Positions 1-9,233 of a stretch of DNA of 64,000 nucleotides are shown here, in pieces. Below the pieces are notes generated by a model, which did not search any database, was not told the DNA's origin, and saw only the letters and a list, made by a program, of their open reading frames with translations. This stretch comes from Alcaligenes endophyticus (GTDB lineage Bacteria; Pseudomonadota; Gammaproteobacteria; Burkholderiales; Burkholderiaceae_B). Position 1 is the first letter of the stretch. Each line of letters begins with the position of its first letter. Where the stretch lies: the NCBI RefSeq assembly GCF_026344035.1, contig NZ_JAPKND010000009.1, positions 62,001 through 126,000 of the forward strand, written 5' to 3'. A program made the translations under genes and the position numbers.

Positions 1-1
1 G

Positions 2-85
2 CGCGTTATTACTGACAAAGCCAGTTGTATTGCTTCTCCTGTGGTTGCCCATAAGTGGGCAAGGGCTGTTTCGCGTATGCTGTGA
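2..85 (+). CDS. 3' end of an unidentified gene (partial)
   Basis: An open frame enters from the left edge and ends at TGA 83-85, giving 27 residues that finish VSRML. It runs in the same direction as, and stops about 50 bp before, the bidirectional terminator at 137-172, as expected for a real gene convergent with lysS. The fragment is too short to name. A chance open frame of this length is quite possible. Confidence 0.35.
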   Translation, partial: RVITDKASCIASPVVAHKWARAVSRML

Positions 86-136
86 TTGTGTCGTGCATCA
101 GCTAATGCTGTCATGCTACTAAAGCATGTGTTAAAT

Positions 137-172
137 AAACTAAGCCGCCCCTTGAGGCGGCTTAGTTTTTCT
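137..172. terminator. bidirectional intrinsic terminator
   Basis: A perfect 13-bp stem (137-149 and 156-168) encloses a 6-nt loop, with a T run after it on the plus strand and A residues before it that give a T run on the minus strand. It lies between the gene entering from the left and the end of lysS, so it can stop transcription from both sides. Confidence 0.85.
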
Positions 173-209
173 GTACTATCCCCCCGTATGAAAAGGGAGG
201 GCTGCTTGC

Positions 210-1730
210 TTAGTCTTCGCGACGTAAATGAGGAAAGAGAATGACGTCTCGTATCGCAGGGCTATCACTTAAAAGCATCACCAACCGATCAATGCCAATA
301 CCACAGCCGCCTGTGGGAGGCATGCCGTATTCTAAAGCTCGGATGTAGTCGGCGTCGTAGTACATGGCCTCTTCGTCGCCCGCATCTTTGGCTTGCACTT
401 GAGCTTGAAAGCGCGCTGCTTGGTCTTCAGGGTCGTTGAGCTCAGAAAAACCATTCGCTATTTCCCGGCCGGTAATGAATAGTTCAAAGCGCTCAGTGAT
501 CTCCGGATGCAGATCTGAAGCGCGAGCTAAAGGGGAAACCTCAACGGGGTAATCAATAATAAAAGTCGGGTTCCAAAGCTTGGACTCAGCAGTTTCTTCG
601 AATAGAGCCAGTTGTAGGGCTCCTAGGCCGGCATTCAGCAGTGGTGGAGCATTCACATCAACTTTTAGGCGTTGTAGCTCTTGGCGTAAAAAGTCAATGC
701 TGTGTAGCTGCTCGTCGCTGTATTGTGTGGTGTACTTTTGTATCGCTTCGGTAATCGTGAGGCGGTCAAATGCTTGGCTTAAATCAAGCGTTTGTCCTTG
801 ATACTGAATGCAGGCGCTACCGCAAGAGGCGATCGCCGCTTCCCGAATCAGGGTTTCGGTGAAGTTCATCAGCCACTGATAGTCCGTGTAAGCCGCGTAG
901 AATTCCATCATGGTGAATTCTGGGTTATGACGCGGGCTCACCCCTTCATTGCGAAAATTTCGGTTGATCTCAAAGACGCGCTCAAAGCCCCCAACGACTA
1001 ACCGTTTTAAGTAAAGTTCAGGCGCAATGCGCAAGTACATTTCCATGTCTAGGGCATTGTGGTGGGTCGTAAAAGGCTTGGCCGAGGCTCCCCCTGGTAT
1101 GGGGTGTAGCATAGGAGTTTCGACTTCTAGAAAGCCTGATTCGATCATGTGCTGACGTATGCTGCCGATGGCTTTACTACGCGCCAGAAATGTCTTTCTA
1201 GTTTCCTCGCTCATAATGAGATCGACATAGCGCTGACGGTAACGCATTTCTTGGTCAGCCAAGCCATGAAACTTGTCAGGCAAAGGGCGCAGCGATTTTG
1301 TTAATAAGCGGATGCTAGCAGCGTGAACAGAGAGCTCACCTTTATTAGTTTTGAAAACCGTGCCGCTCACCGCTAAGATATCGCCGATATCCCATGTTTT
1401 AAAGTCTTCGTAAACCTCTTCGCCTACCGAGTTTTTATCCAAATAGATTTGAATGCGCCCGCTGCTGTCTTGCAACGTAGCAAAACTGGCTTTACCCATC
1501 ACACGCTTAAGCATCATACGGCCTGCTACTTGAGCTTGATGGCCCTCCTTGGCGAGCGTCTCTTTATCTAACTGGTCATACTGCTGATGTAGAGTTTGAG
1601 CGTGAGTGTCGGGTTGAAAGTCGTTAGGAAAAGCTTGGCCTTTTTCGCGTAATTTATCGAGTTTGGCGCGACGCTCAGCGATGAGGCGGTTTTCATCCAC
1701 GGGTGTGATGTGGTCTGTGGGTTCGGTCAT
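210..1730 (-). CDS. lysS: lysyl-tRNA synthetase, class II
   Basis: Cytoplasmic enzyme that charges tRNA-Lys with lysine using ATP. The 506 residues match the family length. An N-terminal OB-fold anticodon-binding domain (about 60-150) is followed by the class II catalytic core. Motif 2 is visible around 262-280 ([19 protein letters not shown]) and motif 3 at about 476-487 ([11 protein letters not shown]). It is the last gene of a minus-strand unit prfB - SDR - lysS, starting 10 bp after the SDR stop and ending before a bidirectional terminator. prfB-lysS adjacency is common in proteobacteria, and here an SDR gene is interposed. The Shine-Dalgarno sequence before the ATG is weak, consistent with translational coupling. 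Confidence 0.97.
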   Translation of the reverse strand: MTEPTDHITPVDENRLIAERRAKLDKLREKGQAFPNDFQPDTHAQTLHQQYDQLDKETLAKEGHQAQVAGRMMLKRVMGKASFATLQDSSGRIQIYLDKNSVGEEVYEDFKTWDIGDILAVSGTVFKTNKGELSVHAASIRLLTKSLRPLPDKFHGLADQEMRYRQRYVDLIMSEETRKTFLARSKAIGSIRQHMIESGFLEVETPMLHPIPGGASAKPFTTHHNALDMEMYLRIAPELYLKRLVVGGFERVFEINRNFRNEGVSPRHNPEFTMMEFYAAYTDYQWLMNFTETLIREAAIASCGSACIQYQGQTLDLSQAFDRLTITEAIQKYTTQYSDEQLHSIDFLRQELQRLKVDVNAPPLLNAGLGALQLALFEETAESKLWNPTFIIDYPVEVSPLARASDLHPEITERFELFITGREIANGFSELNDPEDQAARFQAQVQAKDAGDEEAMYYDADYIRALEYGMPPTGGCGIGIDRLVMLLSDSPAIRDVILFPHLRRED

Positions 1731-1740
1731 GGTATGGGTT

Positions 1741-2484
1741 CTATTCGTAGTGACGTATATCGTCTATGGTGACACGGCCAAAGTTGGGGCTGTCTAGGTA
1801 GGCGACGATGCGCTGTGCAGTGAGTTCAGCCGAGCTAAGTTGCTGATTTTTGTGCAAGTCAATAAAGCGGTTAAGGTCGGGGAAGTTGTCTTGGTCTTGC
1901 GAGCGGATATGGGCTTGCATATCAGTATCGATCACTCCAGGGGCCAAGGAAACCGCTTGTAGATCTGGGTTTTCTTGCTGGAGCACTTGGGTGTAGTAGT
2001 CAAGAGCGGCTTTTGTCGATCCGTAGACCGCCCAACCTGCCACCGGCCTGCGACCTGCGCCGGAGGAAATATTCAGAATTTGGCGTTGCGTCTTATGTGG
2101 CGCGTGCTGCAAAAAAGCGCTGCACAGGCTAATAGGCGAGAGCAAATTCAGTTGGTAGGCAGTGGTAAGGGCCGTAGAGTCGTCGAGGTTTTTACAGGCA
2201 GCTACAGGAGCTACAGTGCCGGCATTATTGATCAATACATAGCGCTGCGCTGGCGTAGCCAGTAGGCCTTGTATTTGCTCCACGGCGCTACGGGCACCTT
2301 CTGGCGTACTGAGATCTGCCTGAACATGTAGGTGATCAAATGAGGGGTGTGTTTGTGCAGCCCAGGGTAGGGCGGCGCGCGACATGGTAACCAGCAGGGT
2401 GTTGGGGCGTGCGTAGCACTGTGCCAATGCTGCTCCTAAGCCGCGTGACGCTCCTGTCACAAACACTAGGTTTTCAACGTGCAT
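1741..2484 (-). CDS. short-chain dehydrogenase/reductase (SDR), YueD/sepiapterin reductase-like
   Basis: A classical SDR of 247 residues with a Rossmann fold. The cofactor motif TGASRGLG is at 10-17, NNAG at 86-89, the catalytic serine near 140 and the YxxxK pair at Tyr154/Lys158. It should be an NAD(P)H-dependent carbonyl oxidoreductase in the cytoplasm. The overall layout recalls benzil reductase YueD and sepiapterin reductase, but the substrate cannot be read from sequence. The ATG follows the prfB stop directly (TAAATG), so it is probably co-transcribed and coupled with prfB, and lysS follows 10 bp downstream. Nothing in the context suggests a link to translation beyond shared transcription. 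Confidence 0.88.
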   Translation of the reverse strand: MHVENLVFVTGASRGLGAALAQCYARPNTLLVTMSRAALPWAAQTHPSFDHLHVQADLSTPEGARSAVEQIQGLLATPAQRYVLINNAGTVAPVAACKNLDDSTALTTAYQLNLLSPISLCSAFLQHAPHKTQRQILNISSGAGRRPVAGWAVYGSTKAALDYYTQVLQQENPDLQAVSLAPGVIDTDMQAHIRSQDQDNFPDLNRFIDLHKNQQLSSAELTAQRIVAYLDSPNFGRVTIDDIRHYE

Positions 2485-3589
2485 TTAAACCCCTAGTTTT
2501 AGGCTGGCTTCAATAAAGGGATCAAGATCCCCATCCAGAACCTTTTGTGTATTAGATATTTCGACGTTGGTACGCAGGTCTTTAATGCGACTTTGATCCA
2601 GCACATACGAGCGGATCTGATGGCCCCAACCCACATCGCTTTTCGAATCTTCCAGCTTTTGCTGTTCCGCCATGCGTTTGCGCATTTCTAGCTCGTACAA
2701 ACGTGATTTCAGCATTTGCATGGCTTCTGCGCGGTTGCGGTGTTGAGAGCGATCATTTTGACACTGTACAACAATGCCCGTCGGTTCGTGCGTGATACGA
2801 ATGGCTGAGTCGGTTTTGTTGACGTGCTGGCCTCCGGCACCACTGGCGCGATAAGTGTCTACACGCAGGTCCGCAGGGTTCACGTCAATTTCAAAGGAGT
2901 CATCAATTTCGGGGTAAACGAATACGCTGGAAAATGATGTATGACGTCCGTTGGAAGAGTCAAAGGGGCTTTTGCGTACCAGTCGGTGCACCCCAGTTTC
3001 GGTGCGCAAATAACCATAGGCGTGATCGCCTTCGATTTTAAGCGTGGCAGATTTCACCCCGGCTACGTCACCGTCAGACTGCTCAAGAATCTCGACTTTA
3101 AAACCTTTATGCTCGCAATAGCGTATGTATTGCCGTAACAACATAGAGGCCCAGTCTTGTGCTTCTGTACCGCCCGCGCCTGCCTGGATATCCATAAAGC
3201 AATTTAAGGGATCCGCAGGGTTAGAGAACATGCGTCGGAACTCAAGTTCGTCAATTTTGGTGGCCATACCGTCTAGGTCTTGTTCAATGGCGACAATCAT
3301 GTCGTCATCATGGTCCAAGGCAGCCAGTTCAAATAAGTCTCGCGCATCTTGTAAGCCGCTGTGTAGTGTGTCGAGTACGCCGACTACATTCTCTAGGCTT
3401 TTTTTCTCGCGTCCTAAGTCTTGGGCTTTTTGTGGGTTGTTCCAGACATTAGGGTCCTCCATTTCGGCGTTGACTACTTGCAAACGCAAAGATTTGTCAG
3501 CGTAGTCAAAGATACCTCCGTAGGGCTTCTTCTCGTTCGGAGTAATCTTCGAGACGAGCTTCTAGTTGATTTAAACGTTCCGATTCCAT
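2485..3589 (-). CDS. prfB: peptide chain release factor 2 (programmed +1 frameshift)
   Basis: RF2 recognises UGA/UAA stop codons and triggers peptide release. The gene is in two frames. An ATG at 3589 opens 27 codons ending in CTT, followed by an in-frame TGA at 3508-3506; a +1 shift then continues into the main frame to 2485, giving 367 residues, the family length. The tripeptide SPF (residues 207-209) that reads the stop codon and the GGQ motif (252-254) that drives hydrolysis are present. The frame opening inside the gene at TTG 3489 is not the real start. It heads the prfB-SDR-lysS unit. Regulation is the classic autocontrol: when RF2 is scarce, ribosomes shift at the UGA. Confidence 0.96.
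3505..3520 (-). promoter_or_regulatory. prfB programmed +1 frameshift site
   Basis: On the minus strand the string CGG AGG TAT CTT TGA C contains an internal Shine-Dalgarno-like CGGAGG (3520-3515), one intervening codon, the slippery CTT (3511-3509) and the in-frame TGA (3508-3506) followed by C, the poor termination context. This is the canonical RF2 autoregulatory arrangement known from E. coli. Confidence 0.95.
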
Positions 3590-3609
3590 GGCCAATCCGA
3601 TATTTCAGT

Positions 3610-3638
3610 AAGGTTTCCCGATAAATAGGGGAAACCTT
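3610..3638 (-). terminator. hairpin between chemoreceptor gene and prfB
   Basis: A perfect 10-bp stem (3610-3619 and 3629-3638) with a 9-nt loop lies 60 bp past the end of the chemoreceptor gene and just upstream of prfB. No strong T run follows on the minus strand, so termination is plausible but not certain. Confidence 0.45.
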
Positions 3639-3699
3639 GGATTTTAACCTGATCGGGGAGAACTGGCACGTTTAGGATGTACGGGGCGTAAATTTGTAT

Positions 3700-5427
3700 T
3701 TATGCCGCCAAGCGATAATTGCTTTGCGTAGCACTATACGACGAGGCAAGGGCAGAGTCGCCGTCAGCGTATTCTGAAGCGCGTAGCGAATCTTGCTCAT
3801 AGTCTACGGAGTTTGGGTCATCGCACTCTAGCTCAAAGTGTGAGACTACCTCTTGGAGACGTTCGGTTTCTGTCAACTGCTGTTCGGTGGTTTGGGCGGC
3901 TGCTTGCACTAAGGCGCTGTTATGACGGGTGATTTGATCAAGCATCGTCATGGCCTGACTAACCTGCTCAACACCAGCGGCCTGCTCTTGTGAGGCTTGC
4001 GCGATTTCAGCAACGATGTTGCGTACTTTGTGCACCGTTTGCTGTGTGTGCGACATCGCACGTTCCATGGAAGCCGCTGAGCTAGTTCCATTTTTTACTT
4101 GCTCGATAGAGCGCGAGATCAGAGTTTCGATTTCGCGTGAGGCATCGGAGGAGCGTAAGGCTAGTTGCCGTACCTCGGTGGCCACCACCGCAAAACCTCG
4201 GCCATGTGTGCCAGCACGAGCGGCCTCCACGGCGGCATTTAAAGCGAGAATATTGGTTTGAAAAGCGATGTTGCGTATAAGAGTTGTGATGTCGCTCATT
4301 TGACGCGAACTGTCTCGTATGGACTCCATGTTGTTAAGTAAATTTTGGGCCAACGTAGTGCTATTGAGCACTTGCTGTGCTGCTTCTTGAGCAAGCCTAT
4401 CGGCGTGTTGCGCGTTATCAGCGTTTTGACGCACAGTTTGTGCCAACTCTTCCATGGTGCTGACGGTTTGTTCTACATTGGTGGCTTGTTCTTGCGTACG
4501 TAAGGCAAGGTTATGATTGCCCTGAGAAATGGATTGCGAACTTTCAGCAATAAATAAAGTTCGTTCACGTACTTGATTGACCGCCCCGTGTAGCCCAACC
4601 CCAATGCCATTTAGTGCATGCAGTAGTTCGCCTAATTCGTCGTGGCGAATCACTTGTAAGCGAGCCGAGAGGCGGCCAGCAGCAAGTTCGCGAGCTAAGG
4701 CAACGCCTTGGTCTAGAGGGTGTTTAATAGAGCGGTAAAGAGCAAGTAGACCTATGCCGCTAGCGGCAAAAAACAACAAAAGAGCGATCATCGCAAACCA
4801 AAAGGCTCGATTGCTGGTTTGTCTTGCTTGGGCGATCTCCAGATTCATGCGCGAAGACAGTTGCTGCTCAAAGTTATTGATGGCGGTTTCGATATTGGAC
4901 GCTGCTTGGGCATATTGTTGGCTAAAAACCAAGACCTGGGCCATCAGTTGATTAGGTAAGGCGACACGTATACCCCCTTGGCCATCGTCGAACTCTCCGG
5001 CGGCAGTACTAATGGCTTCTACTTGTGTCGTGCTTAAGGCTAAGATTTGCTCGTAAGCAGACTCAATATTACGTAGTTCTTCGGCCGTAAAGGAAAGGCT
5101 GTGGAACTCTTGCAAGAGGCTAGGGAGCGAGCTGTTGGGAGTGGTATGTTTAAACGCCTGAAGCGCTTCTTCGTATTGTTGCTTAAATTCTATTTGTTGC
5201 GAAGAAACAAAGGCGATTGAGTGACGGCTGAGAGCATCGCTGGTGTTATTTAAACGATTCGCTAAGCGAGTCGCTAAATAACGATTTTCTTCGAGTTTTT
5301 GTAGATGGTCTTGGCTGTGCAGCAAATGCTGGGTGACGCCAAATATCAGTAATGAAAACAGGCTTAAGAAAATGAAGTACGCAATAAAGCCGGTTTTTAT
5401 AGTAAGCAGTTTACGCAAGGTGGGCAC
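3700..5427 (-). CDS. methyl-accepting chemotaxis protein, Tar-like topology
   Basis: A transmembrane chemoreceptor of 575 residues. It has an N-terminal membrane segment (about 13-32), a periplasmic helical ligand domain (33-207), a second membrane segment (208-231), HAMP (232-284) and a long signalling coiled coil. The highly conserved hairpin tip [20 protein letters not shown] sits near 387-406. It should bind CheW/CheA and be methylated by CheR. There is no C-terminal NWETF-type pentapeptide. The periplasmic domain is predicted all-helical, so it could be a four-helix-bundle sensor, but the ligand is unknown. No che or flagellar genes lie in the window. Confidence 0.93.
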   Translation of the reverse strand: MPTLRKLLTIKTGFIAYFIFLSLFSLLIFGVTQHLLHSQDHLQKLEENRYLATRLANRLNNTSDALSRHSIAFVSSQQIEFKQQYEEALQAFKHTTPNSSLPSLLQEFHSLSFTAEELRNIESAYEQILALSTTQVEAISTAAGEFDDGQGGIRVALPNQLMAQVLVFSQQYAQAASNIETAINNFEQQLSSRMNLEIAQARQTSNRAFWFAMIALLLFFAASGIGLLALYRSIKHPLDQGVALARELAAGRLSARLQVIRHDELGELLHALNGIGVGLHGAVNQVRERTLFIAESSQSISQGNHNLALRTQEQATNVEQTVSTMEELAQTVRQNADNAQHADRLAQEAAQQVLNSTTLAQNLLNNMESIRDSSRQMSDITTLIRNIAFQTNILALNAAVEAARAGTHGRGFAVVATEVRQLALRSSDASREIETLISRSIEQVKNGTSSAASMERAMSHTQQTVHKVRNIVAEIAQASQEQAAGVEQVSQAMTMLDQITRHNSALVQAAAQTTEQQLTETERLQEVVSHFELECDDPNSVDYEQDSLRASEYADGDSALASSYSATQSNYRLAA

Positions 5428-5484
5428 TCCAGTTCGTTATAGGAATGCGAGCGTTGAACTAGCTTTTTAAACGCACCCTATCAA

Positions 5485-5509
5485 ATTGAAATGATTGTTG
5501 CATTTCAAT
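5485..5509. promoter_or_regulatory. perfect inverted repeat, operator or weak terminator
   Basis: ATTGAAATG (5485-5493) and CATTTCAAT (5501-5509) form perfect 9-bp arms around a 7-nt spacer. The element lies between the end of the IF-1 gene and the start of the chemoreceptor gene, both on the minus strand. It could be a factor-binding site in the receptor promoter or a weak terminator for IF-1, as no T run of note follows. Confidence 0.4.
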
Positions 5510-5547
5510 GTGACAAGGGCGTTTCTTCATAACTGTATCTAAAAATA

Positions 5548-5811
5548 TCAGTTGTGGCGACGACGTGGGGTGCTGCTAACAACGGGACGTTTATTGAGGT
5601 GACGGAAAATGATACGCCCTTTGCTCAAATCATAAGGGGACATTTCCAATGTCACTTTGTCACCGGCCAAAATGCGTATATGGTGCTTACGCATTTTTCC
5701 GCCAGTGTAAGCGATCACCGGATGACCATTGTCTAAGGTGACACGAAAGCGAGAGTCGGGCAGGATTTCGGTCACAGAACCTTGCATTTCAAGTAATTCT
5801 TCTTTAGCCAT
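5548..5811 (-). CDS. infA: translation initiation factor IF-1, long paralogue
   Basis: IF-1 binds the ribosomal A site during initiation. It is a single S1-like OB fold with the family motif around the conserved K-M-R-K-H-H-I-R. The start is ATG 5811, preceded by AGGAG; an upstream extension to 5898 has no such signal. The product is 87 residues rather than the usual 72, with a basic tail ending in PRRRHN. Many Burkholderiales carry two IF-1 genes, one in the ribosomal-protein cluster and a longer one elsewhere, and this copy has no ribosomal neighbours, so it is probably the second paralogue. That assignment is inference. Confidence 0.9.
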   Translation of the reverse strand: MAKEELLEMQGSVTEILPDSRFRVTLDNGHPVIAYTGGKMRKHHIRILAGDKVTLEMSPYDLSKGRIIFRHLNKRPVVSSTPRRRHN

Positions 5812-6246
5812 ACTAAGACTCCTATAAAAATAAAACATGCCCTGGCAAGCAAGCAGGGGCGAGTCGTTGGCGCAAACCAATAGGGGAGCAGGTCGCATAT
5901 CGTGGAAGCGATTGCGGAAACGGCGGTATTCGGGGGGCGATTGCTCGCTACGAATGGGGTCTGCGCTTGCTTATCAACCTAGTGGCTGATAAATGTGCTG
6001 CCTGTCAAGGCAGTGGTGGATGAGGCCGGACGTGCCGGATAAAATGGTGTGCGCCTTGTATGCTGGGCAAGGGCCGTGCTGCGCTGCACTATAATAACAG
6101 AAGTATAAGGTAAATTAGTTGTATGGTCAAATAACTCGCTTGTGGAACCTCTTAATCGAAGGGGGGGTGGTTTTCTTATATACTTTCAAACTTTGGCCAC
6201 GAACCTGTGCTATGCGTGTGGCGAGCAAGTAGAGACGATTTATTCC
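5812..6246. other. intergenic region between infA and eamA-type gene
   Basis: 435 bp without a supported gene. It should hold the divergent promoters of infA and the exporter gene. A short CTGCC...GGCAG hairpin near 6000 is the only structure I see. A GTG-started extension of the exporter from 6142 is open but lacks a ribosome-binding site. Confidence 0.4.
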
Positions 6247-7167
6247 ATGCAAGAACCTAAGCATCAGGGCTTGAGCGTAAGCAATATTGTTTTGTTGGTG
6301 ATTCCCACCTTCTTGTGGGCAGGCAATGCCATTGTCGGACGGATGGTGCATGCATGGATCCCGCCTATTACCCTGAATGTTTTACGGTGGTCGGTGGCCT
6401 TTATTGTGCTGCTATTTTTTGCTCATAAAATTTTGCGCGCTGGTAGCAGCCTTTGGAGTCAATGGCGTCGTTATTCCATGCTTGGCTTACTAGGCATAGG
6501 TTTATACAACGCATTGCAATATATGGCTTTGCAGACTTCAACGCCTATCAACGTTACCTTAGTTAACGCCAGCTTACCTTTTTGGATGTTGTTGATAGGG
6601 CGTTTGTTTTTTCGCATGGTCGTGAGCCCACGCCAATTGGTAGGCGGGGTATTTTCTCTACTCGGCGTCACCATTGTGCTGGCACAAGGAGATCCGCAGC
6701 AGTTGCTTCATTTGCGCTTTGTGCCCGGTGATATTTACATGATCCTTGCGACGATAGCGTGGGCACTATATAGCTGGATGCTTAGTGCTAAGCCTCACCC
6801 CGAAGATATGCTGCAGCATTGGTCTTATGCGATATTTGCGCAAATATTCTACGGTGTGTGGTGGTCCGGTTTGTTTGCCGTAGGCGAGTGGCAACTCAGC
6901 GATTGGCAAATTCAGTGGAGTTGGCCTTTAGTGTTAGCGATCCTGTATGTCGGCATTGGCCCGGCTTTGATAGCTTTTCGCTGCTGGGGGGTAGCCGTAC
7001 AGCGAGTCGGGGCCGCGACGGCAGGCTTCTTCGTGAATCTGCTGCCTATTTTTGCTGCTGTGTTATCGGTGTTGATACTGGGGGAAAGCCCACGGCTCTA
7101 CCACGGGCTTGCTTTCTTGTTGGTGGTGGCAGGGATAGTGATATCTTCCGCGCGCCAAGGGCGCTAG
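6247..7167 (+). CDS. EamA/DMT-family membrane transporter
   Basis: An inner-membrane protein of about 306 residues made of two EamA repeats, about ten hydrophobic helices in all. This is the drug/metabolite transporter fold (RhaT/YdcZ-type carriers exporting metabolites or amino acids). The chosen start is ATG 6247, which puts the first helix (starting about residue 10) in the usual place; the GTG at 6142 would add a poorly hydrophobic 35-residue leader. Conserved small-residue-rich helices and a PTFLWAGNAIVGRMV opening are typical. It stands alone, convergent with the chemoreceptor gene at 7304. The substrate is unknown. Confidence 0.9.
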   Translation: MQEPKHQGLSVSNIVLLVIPTFLWAGNAIVGRMVHAWIPPITLNVLRWSVAFIVLLFFAHKILRAGSSLWSQWRRYSMLGLLGIGLYNALQYMALQTSTPINVTLVNASLPFWMLLIGRLFFRMVVSPRQLVGGVFSLLGVTIVLAQGDPQQLLHLRFVPGDIYMILATIAWALYSWMLSAKPHPEDMLQHWSYAIFAQIFYGVWWSGLFAVGEWQLSDWQIQWSWPLVLAILYVGIGPALIAFRCWGVAVQRVGAATAGFFVNLLPIFAAVLSVLILGESPRLYHGLAFLLVVAGIVISSARQGR

Positions 7168-7303
7168 CACTCTAGCAAATCACTGATGCTGTGGGCCTTT
7201 TATGGTGATGTATTCGGTCAGGTCAATGGTATGGCCATAAAGCGGTTGATCTGTACTAATAAACGCTTCTTGTACTGGCCGGCCTAGGAGCAGATGTTTT
7301 TCT

Positions 7304-8956
7304 TTAGTCGCTGACGGGTATAAGTGGGGTAGGGGTGGTGGTGCTATGCGGGTCGGGTTGATACGCAGAGCGAGAGGTTTCGGTGTGTAGCAGCTCAATC
7401 GCCAGTTTTAAGTGTGCAGCTTGAGATGTGATGTGCTTTACCGTGTGGCCTAACGTGTGCACCAGCTGGGTATTATCTTTGGTTCCTTGGTCAATGCGTG
7501 TAACGGCTTGGTGAATATGCACTAAGCCTGCTGCTTGCTCATCCGACGCCGCGGCAATTAAGGTGATAATTTGTTGTACCTCTCTGACCGACGTAACTAT
7601 ATTTTGCATGGAATTCTGGGTTTTTTCCACTTGTTTAGCACCATAGTTCATGCGTGTCACCGACTCTACGACTAAGGCTTTTATCTCACCCGCTGCCTGA
7701 GCAGTTTTCTGTGCTAATTGGCGTACTTCCGCGGCTACCACGGCAAAACCTCGCCCTGCTTGACCTGCTCTGGCCGATTCTACGGCGGCGTTTAGGGCTA
7801 AAATATTAGTTTGAAAAGCAATGCTTTCTATTATGCTGACTATGTCAACGATGCGCTGCGAGCTTTGATGTATTCCGTGCATGACGTTGACCATGTCTTG
7901 CACCACACCGCCCCCATGTTCCGCGGTGTGTAAACTATTTTTGGCGAGCTCATCGGCCAGTTTTGCATTATCCGCGTTTTGCTGCACTGTGGTAGTGAAT
8001 TGCTCCATGCTGGCGGCTGTTTGCTCTAGTGAGCTTGATTGTTCTTGTGTGCTGGCCGCTAAATGCTGGTTATTGCGAGTGAGAAGGTCAGACGTACTTA
8101 ATGAGGCATGAATGCCAGTACGTACATCGTGGGCTAAACCCACTAAACTATTACGCATCATATCTAAGTAGAAGTAAAGTTGCGTGACCTCTTCGTGTCG
8201 ATTTGTCGTGTTGAGCTCGACCAGTAGATTGCCAGTAGCAATTTGCTGAGCTACCAAAGTCGCATGGTGTAAGGGGGCAAGCATGCGTCGGCCGACTAAC
8301 CAGCCATAGGCAAGGAGTGCTACGTTGGTGCTACTAAGTGCTGCTAAGCTTCCGAGCAAGTAGGGCCCATTGGCTCCGCTGTGCAATAATAAATAAAAAC
8401 TTAACGCGCTACACAGCAAGCTAAGTAAACCCAAGCGTAGTAAACAGGCGTGTAAGCTTTGGCCTAATGGTTTGGCAAAGCGTTGTACTAAAGACCTTAT
8501 CGCGCCGCTGTACGGTTGACCTTGACGTAGGCCAGACCGTATCCGTGTTGATGAGTGCATGCCTTGATACAGTTGTTCGGCTGCTTGTATTTCCTCAGCA
8601 TTGGCACGTGTTCGTACCGACGCATAGCCGACTACTTGGGCTTGCTGGAAAAGGGGAATGACACGTGCTTTAATCCAGTAAAAGCCACCATCCTTGCGTC
8701 GATTTTTAACTATTCCCGACCATGCTTGTTTTTTCTTCAACGTTTGCCAGAGATCTTCATATACCTGTTTGGGCATATCAGGATGACGTACAAGGTTGTG
8801 CGCTTTGCCTAGTAGCTCTGCTTGAGTATATCCGCTCACTTCAATAAACGCTTGGTTCGCATAAGTGATTCGGCCTTTTAGATCTGTTTTTGAGATTAGG
8901 TAAATTTGATCAGGTACGACGGTTTCCTGATCGGTAATCAGAGAATTCATGCGCAT
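7304..8956 (-). CDS. Aer-like PAS-domain chemoreceptor (first of a tandem pair)
   Basis: 550 residues. An N-terminal cytosolic PAS domain (about 15-118) contains the Aer-type signature around GKAHNLVRHPDMP (50-62), suggesting redox or oxygen sensing through FAD. Two membrane segments without a periplasmic domain follow (about 168-225), then HAMP and a signalling coiled coil with the usual hairpin tip. It should relay energy or oxygen state to CheA. It is strongly similar along its whole length to the next gene (9228-10943), so the two arose by duplication. The ATG at 8950 is an alternative start; neither has a good Shine-Dalgarno sequence. Confidence 0.92.
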   Translation of the reverse strand: MRMNSLITDQETVVPDQIYLISKTDLKGRITYANQAFIEVSGYTQAELLGKAHNLVRHPDMPKQVYEDLWQTLKKKQAWSGIVKNRRKDGGFYWIKARVIPLFQQAQVVGYASVRTRANAEEIQAAEQLYQGMHSSTRIRSGLRQGQPYSGAIRSLVQRFAKPLGQSLHACLLRLGLLSLLCSALSFYLLLHSGANGPYLLGSLAALSSTNVALLAYGWLVGRRMLAPLHHATLVAQQIATGNLLVELNTTNRHEEVTQLYFYLDMMRNSLVGLAHDVRTGIHASLSTSDLLTRNNQHLAASTQEQSSSLEQTAASMEQFTTTVQQNADNAKLADELAKNSLHTAEHGGGVVQDMVNVMHGIHQSSQRIVDIVSIIESIAFQTNILALNAAVESARAGQAGRGFAVVAAEVRQLAQKTAQAAGEIKALVVESVTRMNYGAKQVEKTQNSMQNIVTSVREVQQIITLIAAASDEQAAGLVHIHQAVTRIDQGTKDNTQLVHTLGHTVKHITSQAAHLKLAIELLHTETSRSAYQPDPHSTTTPTPLIPVSD

Positions 8957-9178
8957 GACAGCATCACAAAAAAGAGCAGGCCCAGAACAAACGCAGGGAT
9001 TTACGCTTCCGAGACAAGCACAGTGAGGGACCCCTGTTGCCGTGAAAGTAACATAGGTATCAAATTGTATCGTTTTGTGATGAGTGGCGGGCCCGCAAAG
9101 TCATGAGTTTTTGCTATTAATCAAACAAGTTGGTGTATGCGACAACATGCAAGCCGCAGAATGGTCGCACAAGCTCAG

Positions 9179-9233
9179 CGGTGGCAAAGCTTGTGCCACC
9201 GAAACTAAGCTACGCAAGTAGCCCGTGCTACTT
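9179..9233 (-). terminator. two adjacent hairpins at the end of the second Aer-like gene
   Basis: A perfect 8-bp stem (9179-9186/9194-9201) and a second stem AAGTAGC/GCTACTT (9216-9222/9227-9233) overlapping the stop codon follow the receptor gene. Neither is followed by a T run, so this may be a weak terminator or an mRNA-stabilising structure. Confidence 0.35.

Noticed and set aside
7180-7398. Minus-strand frame of 72 codons overlapping the end of the first Aer-like gene
   Set aside because: Its second half reads fairly protein-like, but it has no ribosome-binding site at a usable start, overlaps a certain gene by 95 bp, and no family match is evident.
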